The notes below the pieces were generated by a model, which had not been told where the DNA came from, ran no database searches, and saw nothing but the letters and a program-made list of their open reading frames with translations. From a bacterium (lineage in GTDB: Bacteria > Chloroflexota > Dormibacteria > Aeolococcales > Bog-877): a stretch of DNA of 35,326 bases. Of the stretch, positions 1 to 8,686 are shown one piece after another (the first letter of the stretch is position 1; every line of letters starts with the position of its first letter). The DNA is taken from positions 1-35,326 of the forward strand of contig JAKAXE010000016.1 of the NCBI GenBank assembly GCA_021816695.1, read 5' to 3'. Position numbers and translations under genes: made by a program.

Positions 1-647
1 TGCTCCGCGCTGGGCTCGATCTTGCGCCGCAGGCGGTACACGTGGGCGTCCACGGTGCGGGTCTCGATCTCGACCTCATACCCCCAGACTCGGCGCAGGA
101 GCTCGGCCCGGCTCATCACCTGGCCCGGCCGGCTGGCCAGAAGGGCGAGCAGGTTGAACTCGGTGAGGGTGAGGGGGACCTCCTGATCGTCCCGGTATAC
201 CTGCCGGCGGCGCAGGTCGATGCTGAGGCCGGGAAACTCGAACCGCTCCCGAGCCTGCTCCTGGGGGGCGGCGTCCGAGCGCCGGAGGTGCGCTCCGATC
301 CGGGCCACCAGCTCGCGCACCTCGAAGGGCTTGACCACGTAGTCATCGGCCCCCAGCTCCAGCCCCACCACCACATCGATGGTGTCGCTCTTGGCGGTGA
401 GCATGATGATCGGTACCTTGTGGCCGTCGCTGCGGAGCTTGCGGCAGACGTCCAGCCCGCTCATCCCCGGCAGGTTGATGTCCAGCAGGACCAGGTCGGG
501 ATTGCTCTGCTGGACCAGCTCCAATCCCTCGGTGCCGGTGGCGGCCTCCAGGACCGTGTAGTGCTGGGGCTCACAGGCGAGCTTCACGATCTCCCGGGTC
601 GCGGGGTCGTCCTCAACCATGAGGATGGTCTTGTTGCCGCCGCTCAT
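1..647 (-). CDS. OmpR/PhoB-family response regulator (3' end outside window)
   Basis: DNA-binding response regulator; the last part of the gene lies beyond the left edge, with 215 codons visible. The N-terminal receiver domain has the acidic pair in VEDDP (residues 11-15), the phospho-acceptor Asp56 in LVLLDINLPG and Lys106 in DYVVKPFE. After a linker comes a winged-helix domain with the typical LTLTEFNLLALL and TRTVDAHVYRLRRKIE stretches. The ATG at 647 overlaps the stop of the upstream hybrid kinase gene by four bases (ATGA). The two are therefore probably translated together and work as one signalling pathway. The target genes cannot be read from the sequence. Confidence 0.93.
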   Translation of the reverse strand, partial: MSGGNKTILMVEDDPATREIVKLACEPQHYTVLEAATGTEGLELVQQSNPDLVLLDINLPGMSGLDVCRKLRSDGHKVPIIMLTAKSDTIDVVVGLELGADDYVVKPFEVRELVARIGAHLRRSDAAPQEQARERFEFPGLSIDLRRRQVYRDDQEVPLTLTEFNLLALLASRPGQVMSRAELLRRVWGYEVEIETRTVDAHVYRLRRKIEPSAE

Positions 648-2305
648 GCGCCCAATGCCTCCAGGTACTCGGTTACGGTGTTGACGAAGCTTTTGACCTC
701 GATGGGCTTGGTGATGTAGCCCGAGCAGCCCGCCTCCATGGCCTCCCGCTCGTCCCCCAGCATCGCCCGGGCGCTCAGCGCCACTATCGGGGTCTGAGAG
801 GTCCGGGGGTCGGCCTTGAGCAGGCGGGTGACGGTCAGTCCGTCGATCCCCGGGAGCTGGATGTCCATGAGGATGAGGTCATAGGGATGGGCCTTGGCCT
901 TCTGCAGTCCCTCCTGGCCGTCCATGGCGGTGTCCACCTTGAAGCCCTGCCCCCGGAGCACCAGGGTGGAGAGCTCAAGGCTGGACGGATTGTCCTCGAT
1001 CACCAGGATACGGTTCCGCAGCTGCCCGTTGGGGCGCAGCCCGTGCAGTGGCAGGGTCACCGTGAAGGTGGCGCCCTTTCCCAGCTGGCTCTCCACCTTG
1101 ATGGTGCCTCCGTGCAGCCCCACCATCCTCTTGACCAGGGCCAGCCCCAGCCCGGTGCCCTCGTAGGGCCGGTCGGCGGATGACTGGACCTGGAAGAACT
1201 CGCTGAAGATCTCCTCGTGGTGCTGGGGGTCGATGCCGATTCCACTGTCCTTGACCTGCAGCACCAACTGCCCCGCCCGCGGCTTGGTCCGGGCCCGGAC
1301 CAGGGCGTATCCGCCCTCGGGGGTGAACTTGATGGCGTTGGCCAGCAGGTTGTAGAGGACCTGCTTGAACTTGCCCTTGTCAGCACGCACCAGGGAGTCC
1401 TCGTGGTCGACCTCCACCTGGAGAGCCACCCGGGCCCGCTCCGCCAGCGGGCGCACGACGGTGAGCACCTCGCCGATGGCCGGCCCTAGCTGAAACTCCT
1501 CGTACTGCAGCTCCAGCCGGCCGGCCTCGATCTTGCTGAGGTCGAGCACGTCGTTGACCAAGCCCAGCAGATGGCGGCCGCTGGAGTGAATGTTCTCCAG
1601 GCACTCCTGCTGCTGCGCGGCGCTCATCTTCCCCGCCAGGTTGTCCTTGAGGATCTCGCTGAAGCCGAGGATGGCGTTGAGCGGAGTGCGCAACTCGTGG
1701 CTCATGTTGGCCAGGAACTCACTCTTGAGTCGGCTGTTCTCCTGGATCTGGGCGTTGGCCACCTCCAGCTCGTGCTTCTGCAGGGCGATCTCCTGCAGCT
1801 GGCGCTGCGCCGAGGCGTGCAGGGAGGCGTTGTCCAGACTGATGGCGGCCTGGTTGGCGATCACGCGCACCAGAGCCTGCTCCAGATCGGTGAACGGCTT
1901 GACCCGCTTCCGGCCCAGGCTGAGGGCACCCATCACCCGGTTGGGGGACTCGAGCGGCATCACCAGCACGCTGCGGGGCGAGCTGGGGCTGGGGAGGCTC
2001 TTGAAGCGAGGATCCTGGGTGGCGTCATCCACCCGGACCGCCTTGCGCTCGGCAACCGCCCAGCCCACGATCCCCTCACCGACACCGAAGGCGGCCACGC
2101 TCCCCACCTGCTCGGTGTAGGGATAGGTGGCCATGGCGCTGAGCTGGGCCTCCTCCTCGTCCAGCAGGAACACCGTGGAGGCGTCGCACGCCACCAGCTG
2201 GGCGAGGGATCTCAGGGTGAAGTCGATGTTCACCTTGACGTCGAGGCTGGACGTGAACAGGTTGCCAACCCGCTCCAGCAGGTCGACCATCGCCTTGTCG
2301 TCCAT
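644..2305 (-). CDS. GAF-domain hybrid histidine kinase with C-terminal receiver domain
   Basis: Cytosolic sensor kinase of 553 residues with no membrane segment. Order: GAF sensor domain (about 10-155), a short coiled coil, HisKA with the phospho-accepting His203 in MSHELRTPLNAILGF, an HATPase domain with N box (LLANAIKF), DSGIGI and GTGLGLAL motifs, then a receiver domain with Asp481 in LILMDIQLPG. The frame is open upstream to 2422, but those 39 residues look like no domain. The ATG at 2305 begins just before the GAF fold and sits nine bases after a perfect TATAAT, so I chose it. The last bases overlap the OmpR-type regulator start (ATGA), indicating a coupled pair. The GAF ligand is unknown. 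Confidence 0.9.
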   Translation of the reverse strand: MDDKAMVDLLERVGNLFTSSLDVKVNIDFTLRSLAQLVACDASTVFLLDEEEAQLSAMATYPYTEQVGSVAAFGVGEGIVGWAVAERKAVRVDDATQDPRFKSLPSPSSPRSVLVMPLESPNRVMGALSLGRKRVKPFTDLEQALVRVIANQAAISLDNASLHASAQRQLQEIALQKHELEVANAQIQENSRLKSEFLANMSHELRTPLNAILGFSEILKDNLAGKMSAAQQQECLENIHSSGRHLLGLVNDVLDLSKIEAGRLELQYEEFQLGPAIGEVLTVVRPLAERARVALQVEVDHEDSLVRADKGKFKQVLYNLLANAIKFTPEGGYALVRARTKPRAGQLVLQVKDSGIGIDPQHHEEIFSEFFQVQSSADRPYEGTGLGLALVKRMVGLHGGTIKVESQLGKGATFTVTLPLHGLRPNGQLRNRILVIEDNPSSLELSTLVLRGQGFKVDTAMDGQEGLQKAKAHPYDLILMDIQLPGIDGLTVTRLLKADPRTSQTPIVALSARAMLGDEREAMEAGCSGYITKPIEVKSFVNTVTEYLEALGA

Positions 2306-2755
2306 CCGCTGGGGATTATAGGCAACGCTCGAATTCACGACCACCACCCCGGGCGCGCCCGGGCGGCCACCAACGGCTGCCTGGCACCGTTCAACCGACC
2401 AGTCCCCAGCGAGTTCCGGCATCCCTCAAGGAGCCCGGGGTTGGCACCGCAGGATCTCCCGGCCGCAGCGGTCACCCGGCCCCGGGCGACGGCCGACCGC
2501 CCACCAGCGTGCCGCTGGCTCCTCCCGGGTGGGTACACGGCGAGATAACAGGCATAGCCACGCGTGACGGTACGCCTTGGCACGTCCGGCCAGCAACCGG
2601 CGGGCGCTCCCAACGGCCGACGGGAGCTGGGCTCGTGCCACGGAGGGCACGGAGAAGGCCGGCCGACCCTGGGCGGCTGAGTCTCTCATCGGCGGTCGGA
2701 AAGGCGTCTATGATCGCGGCGACGGGACGACCGCTGGTTCTTCAGGGAGGTGCGA
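2306..2755. other. Gene-free stretch with small hairpins
   Basis: About 450 bases lie between the divergent kinase and NTF2-fold genes. No convincing coding region or known riboswitch core was found. On the plus strand there are two hairpins: CTCCC/GGGAG (2607-2611 with 2622-2626) and a perfect six-pair CGTGCC/GGCACG stem (2634-2639 with 2646-2651). They could be part of the leader of the downstream gene. The end nearest the kinase holds its promoter. Confidence 0.4.
2315..2320 (-). promoter_or_regulatory. -10 box TATAAT of a probable leaderless promoter
   Basis: A perfect TATAAT on the minus strand ends nine bases before the ATG at 2305. Transcription would start about 2-3 bases before the start codon, giving a leaderless mRNA. 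No clear -35 hexamer is visible at the usual spacing, and there is no ribosome binding site. Confidence 0.55.
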
Positions 2756-3142
2756 ATGTCCGCGGAAACTACCCGAAGAGTGGTGGAGGCATACCTCGGT
2801 GACCACGGGATGGACGCCCTCGCCGAGGACGTGGTGTACACCGTGATGGGTTCGGGCCGGACGGCCCGGGGAAAGGAGGAGGTCGGCGCCCTCCTTGGCT
2901 ACTTCTATCACGGGGCCTTCGAGGCCACCGCCCATGGCCGAAGCCTCGTAGTGGGCGAGACACAGGCGGTCTTCGAGGGCGATTTCGAAGGGCGGCACGT
3001 CGGCGAGTTTGCGGGGATTCCCGCCACCGGGAAGACGGTGACGGTGCCCCTCTGTGTCGTCTACGACATCCCCGGCGACCGGATCGTGGCGGCGCGGATC
3101 TACTTCGAGATGGACGCGCTGCGGGATCAGCTCGGGAGCTGA
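2756..3142 (+). CDS. SnoaL/NTF2-like protein
   Basis: Small protein of 128 residues resembling the SnoaL-like/ester-cyclase NTF2 fold: an N-terminal helix with VEAYLGDHG, the pattern GRTARGKEEV, and the late strands ATGKTVTVPLCVVYDI followed by GDRIVAARIYFEMDALRDQLG. This ending is typical of SnoaL-like proteins, which are usually 120-140 residues. The start is the ATG at 2756, because AGGGAGG at 2744-2750 lies five bases before it; a GTG two codons upstream overlaps that site. Members range from cyclases and hydrolases to binding proteins, so no substrate can be assigned. The gene faces the tpl gene tail to tail, with only 13 bases between the stops. Confidence 0.75.
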   Translation: MSAETTRRVVEAYLGDHGMDALAEDVVYTVMGSGRTARGKEEVGALLGYFYHGAFEATAHGRSLVVGETQAVFEGDFEGRHVGEFAGIPATGKTVTVPLCVVYDIPGDRIVAARIYFEMDALRDQLGS

Positions 3143-3155
3143 GCGGCCTCCCCGG

Positions 3156-4656
<1,501 letters not shown>

Positions 4657-5418
4657 ATGGGCATGAAGGCCATGGCCATCGGGCCAGTCCGCACCCGGCG
4701 CAGCTTCGAGGAGGCGGTTTCCCAGATCGCCGAGGCGATTCGGGCTGGGGACTTCGGCGTCGGCGATCGACTTCCCTCCGAGAGGATCCTCGCGACCACC
4801 ATGGAGATCTCCAGACCCACCTTGAGGGAGGCCCTGCGCGTGCTGCGCGAGGCCGGAGTGCTGGCTCCCCGGGACGGGGCGCTCACGGTGGTGTCGGAGA
4901 AGATCCCGTTGGGGGTGCTGGAACGGCGTTCCGAACTGCGCATCGGGGAGGTGGCCCAGGTGCTGGAGGCGAGGCGGTTGCTCGAGCCCAGGGTGGCCCA
5001 GCTGGCCGGCATGTACGCCACCGAGGAGGACCTGGGGGATTTGGCGGAGATCCTGGAGCGCCAGAGGGCCGCCGCCGGCGACCGGGAGCGGGTCAGGCTG
5101 CTGGACACCAGGTTCCACCTGGCTATCGCCCGGGCGACCCGCAACCACGTGGTGGTGGACCTCACCCGCTCACTCCTGCGCCGCGTCGAGATAGCGCGGG
5201 ACATGGCGCTCCGGACCCCGGTGGAGCCTCGCCGGGTGATCGCGATGCACGAACGCACCCTCCGGGCCATCGCCGCCGGCGACCCTCAGGAGATAGAAGC
5301 GGCGATGGACGAGCATCTCGCCTATCTGGAGGTGATCTGGGAGCGCGAGTCCGGTAGGCCCCGGCTGCGCCGGCCACCGGACTTCCTCATCTCCAAGGTG
5401 GGGATAGAGTCCGGCTGA
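4657..5418 (+). CDS. GntR-family (FadR subfamily) transcription regulator
   Basis: Regulator of 253 residues. The N-terminal winged helix has the classic GntR run: a helix with SQIAEAIRAGDFGVGDRLPSE, then ISRPTLREALRVLREAGVL. The C-terminal two-thirds is an all-helical FCD domain, with EARRLLEPRVAQLA, DTRFHLAIARATRN and a late HERTLRAIAAGD. The histidines in these helices match the metal/ligand site of FCD proteins, which bind small organic acids or amino-acid breakdown products. It is divergent from tpl and probably regulates tpl and itself through the repeats between them. Three near-by in-frame ATGs (4657, 4663, 4672) make the exact start uncertain. The stop is 13 bases from that of the convergent oxidase. 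Confidence 0.9.
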   Translation: MGMKAMAIGPVRTRRSFEEAVSQIAEAIRAGDFGVGDRLPSERILATTMEISRPTLREALRVLREAGVLAPRDGALTVVSEKIPLGVLERRSELRIGEVAQVLEARRLLEPRVAQLAGMYATEEDLGDLAEILERQRAAAGDRERVRLLDTRFHLAIARATRNHVVVDLTRSLLRRVEIARDMALRTPVEPRRVIAMHERTLRAIAAGDPQEIEAAMDEHLAYLEVIWERESGRPRLRRPPDFLISKVGIESG

Positions 5419-5431
5419 GGGGCCGTCGGGG

Positions 5432-6817
5432 TCAGGAGTCGAAGCCGATCCCGAGCCGGTCGAGGGTGCCGAGGAGCATTCCCCGCCGCCCGGTGCGGTC
5501 GGCGGCGGACATCGCCCACTGGACCGCCGCCAGGGTTGGCCAGCGCAAAGGTTCAGGCGGAAACGGGAACGGTGGGTGACGGACCAGGCGCAATCGCAGG
5601 AGGGGTGAGTCAGGCTCCAAAAGGCGGGCCGCCAGCACGCCGCCGGCAAACCGGGTGGCCGCCACCCCCAGGCCGGTGTAGCCGAGCGCGTACACCACGC
5701 GCCCTCCCAGCGCCGACCCGAAGGTGCAGGTGAAGCGGGTGGTGGAGGCGATGGCCCCTCCCCAGCGGTGGGTGAAGGCCAGGTCGCCCAGGTCGGGGAA
5801 CATCTGCCGGAACTGCTCCAGAAGGCGGATGTAGGTCTTGGGGCGGTGGTCGAACTGCGGCCCGACGGCCCCCCCAAAGTGGTAGACGGCGTCGTAGCCG
5901 CCCCAGAGGATCCGGTCGTCCGCGGTGAGCCGGAAGTAGTGAAAGTGATTGCTGTGCTCGGAGGCGCCTTCCCTTCCCTCCCAGCCGATGCGTTCCCGCT
6001 GATCTCGGGTAAGTGGTTCGGAAACCAGGACGTAGTCGTACACCGGGACGAACCGGGTGCGCAGACGCGGGAGCAGCCGGCCACTGTAGGCGTTCGTGGC
6101 CAGGACCACCCGCCGGGCCTCAGCCAACCCCCGCGGTGTCAGCGCCTCGACCCCTCCGGCGACGGGTTGCAACTGCAAGACCGGAGTGCGCTCCCAAACT
6201 CGGACGCCCAGCTCCTCCGCCACCCGGCGGAGGCCTCGTGCCAGCCGGGCCGGGTTGAGCAGCGCCGGCACGGGGTCGTACAGCGCCGCCAGCACCAGGG
6301 GTGAGTTCAACCGGGCGCGTGCCGCCTCCCCCTCTAGAAGCTTCAGCTCCGGCCGCCGCGGTGAGCGCTCTCGCAGCTCCCCCCGCAGCTCCTCGGCCTG
6401 CCAGGGGGTGGTGGCCAGCTCCAGGACACCTGGGCGTTCCAGGTCGCAGGCGATCTGGTGGCGCTCCACGAAGTCGAGCAGTCCGTCGAAGTTTTCCCTG
6501 CCGAGCCTCTCCAGTTCCTCGATCTCGTCGGGAAAATGACGCACGCCATTGGCGTACCCATGCGTGAGGCTGGGCTCGCAGAAGCCGCCGTTGCGCCCGC
6601 TGGCGCCGTACCCTACCACCTCTTGCTCGAGCACACAGACCTCGAGCCGCGGATCGCCCTGCTTGAGAGCGATGGCGGTCCACAGGCCGGTGAAGCCCCC
6701 GCCAACCACCACGACGTCAGCTCGGATCCGACCTCCTAGCGGCTGGGCCGGGCAATAGTCATCCTGACTGAGCCAGAAGCTCGGTCCCCGGTCACCCTTC
6801 CAATCCTGACCCGCCAT
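5432..6817 (-). CDS. FAD-dependent amine/amino-acid oxidoreductase (DAO family)
   Basis: Flavoenzyme of 461 residues. An N-terminal Rossmann dinucleotide fold is clear (ADVVVVGGGFTGLWTAIAL, about 33-51), followed by YGASGRNGGF, typical of the DAO superfamily (gamma-glutamylputrescine oxidase and relatives). The C-terminal part has HRWGGAIA and YALGYTGLGVAATRFAGGVLA, the usual second FAD-contacting segment. The family oxidises the C-N bond of secondary or primary amines, giving a carbonyl compound. The substrate is not evident. GGGGAGG lies five bases before the ATG. It sits 37 bases after the sensor kinase stop on the same strand. The GntR regulator next door might also control it. Confidence 0.85.
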   Translation of the reverse strand: MAGQDWKGDRGPSFWLSQDDYCPAQPLGGRIRADVVVVGGGFTGLWTAIALKQGDPRLEVCVLEQEVVGYGASGRNGGFCEPSLTHGYANGVRHFPDEIEELERLGRENFDGLLDFVERHQIACDLERPGVLELATTPWQAEELRGELRERSPRRPELKLLEGEAARARLNSPLVLAALYDPVPALLNPARLARGLRRVAEELGVRVWERTPVLQLQPVAGGVEALTPRGLAEARRVVLATNAYSGRLLPRLRTRFVPVYDYVLVSEPLTRDQRERIGWEGREGASEHSNHFHYFRLTADDRILWGGYDAVYHFGGAVGPQFDHRPKTYIRLLEQFRQMFPDLGDLAFTHRWGGAIASTTRFTCTFGSALGGRVVYALGYTGLGVAATRFAGGVLAARLLEPDSPLLRLRLVRHPPFPFPPEPLRWPTLAAVQWAMSAADRTGRRGMLLGTLDRLGIGFDS

Positions 6818-6854
6818 CGCACCTCCCCGTGATCAGCGTCCCAGGGTACTTGGA

Positions 6855-8300
6855 CTAGGAGATTGGCTGGGCATCCCGGGGGCTCCCGGCGGCCGGGCCC
6901 GCTCTGCCGGCACGGGGAAGGCGAGCCGTGACCGTGGTGCCTTGACCCGCTTCCCCGCGGATCTCCAGCCGCCCGCCCTGGAACTCGGCGCGCTCCTCCA
7001 TGCCCAGGATCCCCAGGCCGTAGGTGGCGGCCTTGGGGTCGAAGCCCCGCCCGTCGTCGCGGACCCGCACCAGTGCCGACACCGGCAGCACCTCGACGGT
7101 GACCTCGGCACTGTGGGCACGGGCGTGGCGCTCCACGTTGCTGAGCGCCTCCTGAACGATGCGGAAGACGGCCGTGCTCAGCTCCGGGTCGAGCTCGGAG
7201 ATCTCTCCCCGCAGGTGGAGCCGGGCCTCCACCCCTGACCGCGCGGAGAACTCCTGGGTCAGCTGCCGCAGCGCCGGCCCCAGGCCGAGGTCGTCGAGCC
7301 CGGAGGGGCGCAATCCCTGCGCCATGTGGCGCAGCTCGTCGATCACCGCGGCCAGCACCTTTCGAGAGGCCTCCAGATGCTCACGGACCTCGCCGGAGAG
7401 GCCCTCGGACTCGGTCAGGAAGTCGAGTCGGCGGAGCAGGTAGATCAGAGCCTGGAGGGGCTCGTCGTGTAGGTCCTGAGCCACCTTGCGCCGCTCCTCC
7501 TCCTGGGCCCGGAGCAGTTGGGATGCGTACGCCTCAGTTCGGCGCTGCCGTTCCTGATCCTCTGTGAGGTCGTGGAGGATCACCTGGAGAAGCGGCTCCC
7601 CACCGCGCTCGGTCACCAGCGTGGAGAGCGGCTGGAGGGAGCGGGTGACCCCCCGGGGGTCGGTCACCGACACCGTCCTCGGGGGCACCTGGTCCAGCAG
7701 GCCCCGCGCCGCGGCCGGGTCCAGCAGGGACTCCAGACGCCGCCCGGAGACGCCGTGTCCAAAGAGCTCCTCGGCAGCCGGGTTCGCCTCTCGGACCAGC
7801 TGGTCCGCTCCCACCACCAGGGTCGGGGCGGAGCTGGCCTCGAAGAGCGCGCGGTACCGCGCCTCGGCGGCGCTGTGGGCCTCGACCGCCTGGGCGGCGC
7901 GAAGCCGCGCCACCAACTCGCGGTCCACCCGCTGCCCGACGGCGACGGCACCTGCCGCCGCGAGCAGGAGCAGCGTGCCGTTAACCCACCGCGACTCTGC
8001 CCCTGGCGCCAGCACCAGGTTGGGCACCATGAGGAGGATCCCCCAGGCGGCGGTGGCACCAGCTCCTCCAAGACCGAAGCTGAGTGCGGCGTAGACAACC
8101 GGGACCACGATCAGCCCGCTGAGTACCGACACCGGAATCCCCAGCGGGAGCTGGCTCCGGGCAAGGTTGAGCGCGAGTTGGCCCAGGACCACCACAAGGA
8201 TGAGCAGCTGCACCACCCAGAAGCGCCGGTCGCGCCAGGGTGGGTGCGTCAGCCCCCGGATGACCTCGGTCCGCGAGGGTATCGAGCCGTCGACGGCCAC
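6855..8300 (-). CDS. Membrane-anchored PAS sensor histidine kinase, NarL/DegS type
   Basis: Kinase of about 481 residues. Four hydrophobic segments fill roughly residues 27-125. A PAS domain follows (about 149-246, with RYRALFEASSAPTLVVGAD and ANPAAEELFG). Next is a HisKA_3 dimerisation helix with His278 in KVAQDLHDEPLQAL, and an HATPase domain with VQEALSNVERHA, DDGRGFD and YGLGILGMEERA. This kinase class normally pairs with a LuxR-type response regulator, but none is nearby. The frame stays open to 8582, which would run antisense through the tRNA-Sec gene. I use the GTG at 8300, just before the first membrane segment; the exact start is uncertain. The oxidase gene follows 37 bases after its stop. 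Confidence 0.85.
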   Translation of the reverse strand: MAVDGSIPSRTEVIRGLTHPPWRDRRFWVVQLLILVVVLGQLALNLARSQLPLGIPVSVLSGLIVVPVVYAALSFGLGGAGATAAWGILLMVPNLVLAPGAESRWVNGTLLLLAAAGAVAVGQRVDRELVARLRAAQAVEAHSAAEARYRALFEASSAPTLVVGADQLVREANPAAEELFGHGVSGRRLESLLDPAAARGLLDQVPPRTVSVTDPRGVTRSLQPLSTLVTERGGEPLLQVILHDLTEDQERQRRTEAYASQLLRAQEEERRKVAQDLHDEPLQALIYLLRRLDFLTESEGLSGEVREHLEASRKVLAAVIDELRHMAQGLRPSGLDDLGLGPALRQLTQEFSARSGVEARLHLRGEISELDPELSTAVFRIVQEALSNVERHARAHSAEVTVEVLPVSALVRVRDDGRGFDPKAATYGLGILGMEERAEFQGGRLEIRGEAGQGTTVTARLPRAGRAGPAAGSPRDAQPIS

Positions 8301-8396
8301 CTGCTCATCATGGCGTTCGGCGACCCTGTGCGGCGCGTGGCTCGGTCTGCGAGGATCCCGACCTCCCGGCCGCGAGATCGCTGTTATCCTCCAAAT

Positions 8397-8492
8397 GGGA
8401 GTGCATGGGTCCAGGTGGGCCCCTCGATCTTCAAAATCGATGGGGGGCGCCTCAGGCGTCCTCGGAGGGATCGTTCCCCTCGCCTCCCGCCA
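8397..8492 (+). tRNA. selC: tRNA-Sec, anticodon TCA (selC)
   Basis: Selenocysteine tRNA of 96 bases with encoded CCA (8490-8492) and discriminator G8489. The anticodon loop CTTCAAA carries TCA at 8431-8433. The D-stem has six pairs (8407-8412 with 8417-8422) around a four-base loop, a hallmark of tRNA-Sec. The anticodon stem has five pairs. The long extra arm has at least seven pairs (8445-8451 with 8455-8461), loop TCA. The T-stem has five pairs (8465-8469 with 8477-8481). Two oddities: the acceptor pairs as GGGAG plus GC with U8402 unpaired, rather than eight regular pairs, and the T-loop reads ATCGTTC. A -10-like TATCCT (8385-8390) would start transcription at about the mature 5' end. selA follows 194 bases later. 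Confidence 0.93.
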
Positions 8493-8620
8493 CTTCAAAT
8501 CAGAAGTCTGTCGTCCCCGGACTGGGTTCACATTGCTGATCGGTCGCCGGCAATGCCCGCACCCGGCTGGGGCCAACTGCAAGCCGTGGGTCCGACGGGG
8601 AGTAGGATCGCTGCAGGGCT

Positions 8621-8639
8621 CGGCACCCGGTCGGTGCCG
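8621..8639 (+). promoter_or_regulatory. SECIS-like hairpin in the selA leader
   Basis: A perfect seven-pair stem CGGCACC/GGTGCCG (8621-8627 with 8633-8639) closes a five-base CGGTC loop, 47 bases before the selA start. The GGUC in the loop is shared with the SECIS of the formate dehydrogenase gene in this window (loop GGUCU) and with the E. coli fdhF apical loop (AGGUCU). In E. coli a SECIS-like element before selAB binds SelB and lowers expression. The same role here is inference. The hairpin itself is plain in the sequence. Confidence 0.45.
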
Positions 8640-8686
8640 CCGCTGGAGTTGAGTCCCGCTTCGGGCCGCTGCCAGGTGAGATCAAG

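Noticed and set aside
2530-2755. Riboswitch before the SnoaL-like gene
   Set aside because: Hairpins are present, but I could not match cobalamin, SAM, c-di-GMP, c-di-AMP or TPP core sequences.
8301-8582. Extension of the NarL-type kinase to 8582
   Set aside because: It would run antisense through the complete tRNA-Sec gene and adds no domain.
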